A stretch of DNA of 64,000 nt. Origin: Pseudomonas extremaustralis (lineage in GTDB: Bacteria; Pseudomonadota; Gammaproteobacteria; Pseudomonadales; Pseudomonadaceae). Of the stretch, positions 63,147 through 64,000 are shown one piece after another. The stretch's first letter is position 1. The number at the start of each line of letters is the position of its first letter. Position numbers and translations under genes: made by a program. Where the stretch lies: assembly GCF_900102035.1 (NCBI RefSeq), contig NZ_LT629689.1, positions 310,001 through 374,000 on the forward strand, in the 5' to 3' direction. The notes below the pieces were generated by a model. The model saw only the letters and a list, made by a program, of their open reading frames with translations. It was not told the DNA's origin and did not search any database.

Positions 63147-63617
63147 CTATGCGGCGCATGAATCGACCTTGACCTGGCGCCAGGCGCCGACGGCTTCGAA
63201 GATCCGCGCGGCGTGCGCCTCGTCCAGCGACATCGCTTCGGGAATCGCGATCCAGCCTGAAGCCACCATCTGGCTTTGGTTGGCCTCGGCGCGCAGCTTC
63301 ATGTAGCAGTGCTCGATCACATCTTCCAGGTGGTCGGACAGGTAGATCCCATCCGGCGCCAGTTCCACCGACTTGCTGTAGCGATCGCCGCGGGCGTCAA
63401 TGCACATTGCGCTCATGTAGATCGTCCACCGGTGGGGAATGCCGCAGACAGCCTGGCCAATCTTCCCTGGAGCAATGTTCTTCAGCGACTTGTAATTGAT
63501 CATGCCCTGGCGACCGCTGGGATCGATGTTGACCACGGCGACGTGGTTGGATGCCAGTAGCGAGCGGCACGATCGCGCGATGCGCGCCTGCAGGTTATGC
63601 GGCTTGCGTTTGCTCAT
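63147..63617 (-). CDS. Phage protein of unknown function, 156 residues
   Basis: Starts with a basic segment (MSKRKPHNLQARIARSCRSL), then HVAVVNIDPSGRQGMINYKS, PHRWTIYMSAMCIDARGDRY and a C-terminal WIAIPEAMSLDEAHAARIFE. The text is typical of a conserved early-region protein of Pseudomonas temperate phages, without known function. Its start overlaps the stop of the 80-residue gene as ATGA. Confidence 0.7.
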   Translation of the reverse strand: MSKRKPHNLQARIARSCRSLLASNHVAVVNIDPSGRQGMINYKSLKNIAPGKIGQAVCGIPHRWTIYMSAMCIDARGDRYSKSVELAPDGIYLSDHLEDVIEHCYMKLRAEANQSQMVASGWIAIPEAMSLDEAHAARIFEAVGAWRQVKVDSCAA

Positions 63618-63856
63618 AATGCCTCCGCAAGTTTGCGCAGCGCCTCACGCTCGGCCCGGGTGATGGGTGGCTTGCGGCGCTTGAGAATGGTCGCAGGGTC
63701 GATCACTTCCGAACGCTTGGCCGGCTCTGGATTGATCGCCGGGCTCTCGCCGATTGTGATCTTCCCGCCGGCGGCTAAGTGCCGATAAACCTGACTGGAA
63801 AGCTCCAGCGCTTTGTCGCGCCGGAACTCGATGTCTGATCTGAGGTTGCTAATCAT
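63614..63856 (-). CDS. Phage protein, 80 residues
   Basis: A helical N-terminus (MISNLRSDIEFRRDKALELS) followed by a basic C-terminus PATILKRRKPPITRAEREAL. Both ends overlap neighbours by ATGA. No function recognised; the basic tail suggests nucleic-acid contact. Confidence 0.65.
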   Translation of the reverse strand: MISNLRSDIEFRRDKALELSSQVYRHLAAGGKITIGESPAINPEPAKRSEVIDPATILKRRKPPITRAEREALRKLAEAL

Positions 63857-64000
63857 GCTGCCGCCTTGCCGAGCGTCACCCCGGCCATGCTGAAGTTTGC
63901 ACCCTGCGCTGCGACCATCGCGTCGAGCGCTTCCCGGTTCACCAGAAGCAGCGTGATCGGCGCCTGACCATATGCCACCGCTTTTATCAGTGCCTCGAAG
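63853..64000 (-). CDS. Phage protein, C-terminal fragment at window edge
   Basis: The last 48 residues of a gene that starts beyond the right edge: FEALIKAVAYGQAPITLLLV to VTLGKAAA, stopping at 63853 with an ATGA overlap into the 80-residue gene. Too little remains to assign a family. Confidence 0.6.
   Translation of the reverse strand, partial: FEALIKAVAYGQAPITLLLVNREALDAMVAAQGANFSMAGVTLGKAAA

Larger units (their letters stand above)
58853..64000 (-). mobile_element. Left end of a prophage integrated beside folE
   Basis: From the integrase onward every recognisable gene is on the minus strand, small and tightly packed with ATGA overlaps, quite unlike the metabolic genes to the left. Integrase and excisionase are at the boundary, as expected for a temperate phage; early-region genes follow and continue past the window edge. 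No structural, lysis or repressor genes are visible here. The left junction must lie near 58853-58890; the other attachment site is outside the window. Confidence 0.8.

Noticed and set aside
62938..63159. 73-codon minus-strand frame starting at 63159
   Set aside because: It overlaps most of the 62751-63077 gene in another frame and has low-complexity Arg/Gly/Pro content at its end; only its first 27 codons are in free DNA.

Overview
The window is chromosomal DNA of a fluorescent Pseudomonas, most likely the P. fluorescens complex. The evidence is its high GC content, complete pyoverdine genes (pvdS, pvdG, pvdL, pvdH, mbtH-like), the order rluA-minE-minD-minC-lauroyltransferase, the PuuD/HiuH/UraD/PuuE/Alc/AllA purine route, and many Pseudomonas REP palindromes. 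Everything here was read by eye from sequence; no database search was run. No rRNA, tRNA or CRISPR array was recognised.

Layout. (a) 1-5.0 kb: start of an acyclic-terpene (atu) operon, atuA-atuB-atuC, on the minus strand, with a divergent TetR repressor and two exact inverted operator copies between them. (b) 5.1-5.9 kb: a lone periplasmic solute-binding protein. (c) 6-20.5 kb: iron-regulated sigma factor pvdS under a Fur box, divergent from a PvdS-type promoter, a 17-codon leader ORF, pvdG and the 4298-residue peptide synthetase pvdL. (d) 20.6-26.1 kb: a periplasmic thiol-redox operon (dsbG, LGT-TlpA fusion, dsbD) divergent from a two-component system. (e) 26.2-29.0 kb: a cell-wall amidase, then pvdH and an mbtH-like gene, each with its own PvdS-type promoter. 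(f) 29-38.8 kb: MscS channel, small membrane protein, aminopeptidase, rluA, minEDC, lipid A acyltransferase, patatin, Tsx-like porin. (g) 39-51.2 kb: a complete set of urate-to-glyoxylate genes plus a purine permease, with TTGTATACAA-type palindromes at several promoters and a 1731-codon toxin-like gene in the middle. (h) 51.4-58.9 kb: MarR/aminotransferase/GST, LysR/CitMHS/split AtuA-like pair, glutaredoxin-like protein, folE. (i) 58.85-64 kb: left end of a prophage (integrase, excisionase, tightly overlapping early genes), running off the right edge.

How the parts work together. PvdS, made when Fur-Fe releases its promoter, should drive pvdG-pvdL, pvdH and mbtH. PvdH supplies the diaminobutyrate that the last PvdL adenylation domain is predicted to load, and the MbtH-like protein supports the adenylation domains. 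The purine genes convert urate to glyoxylate, with Tsx-like and NCS2 proteins as likely uptake routes. The strongest candidates for new biology are the pvdG leader ORF, the orphan promoter/terminator unit upstream of tsx, the fused and split AtuA pairs, REP elements that supply stop codons, the toxin-like gene in the purine cluster, and tiny coupled ORFs in the prophage.
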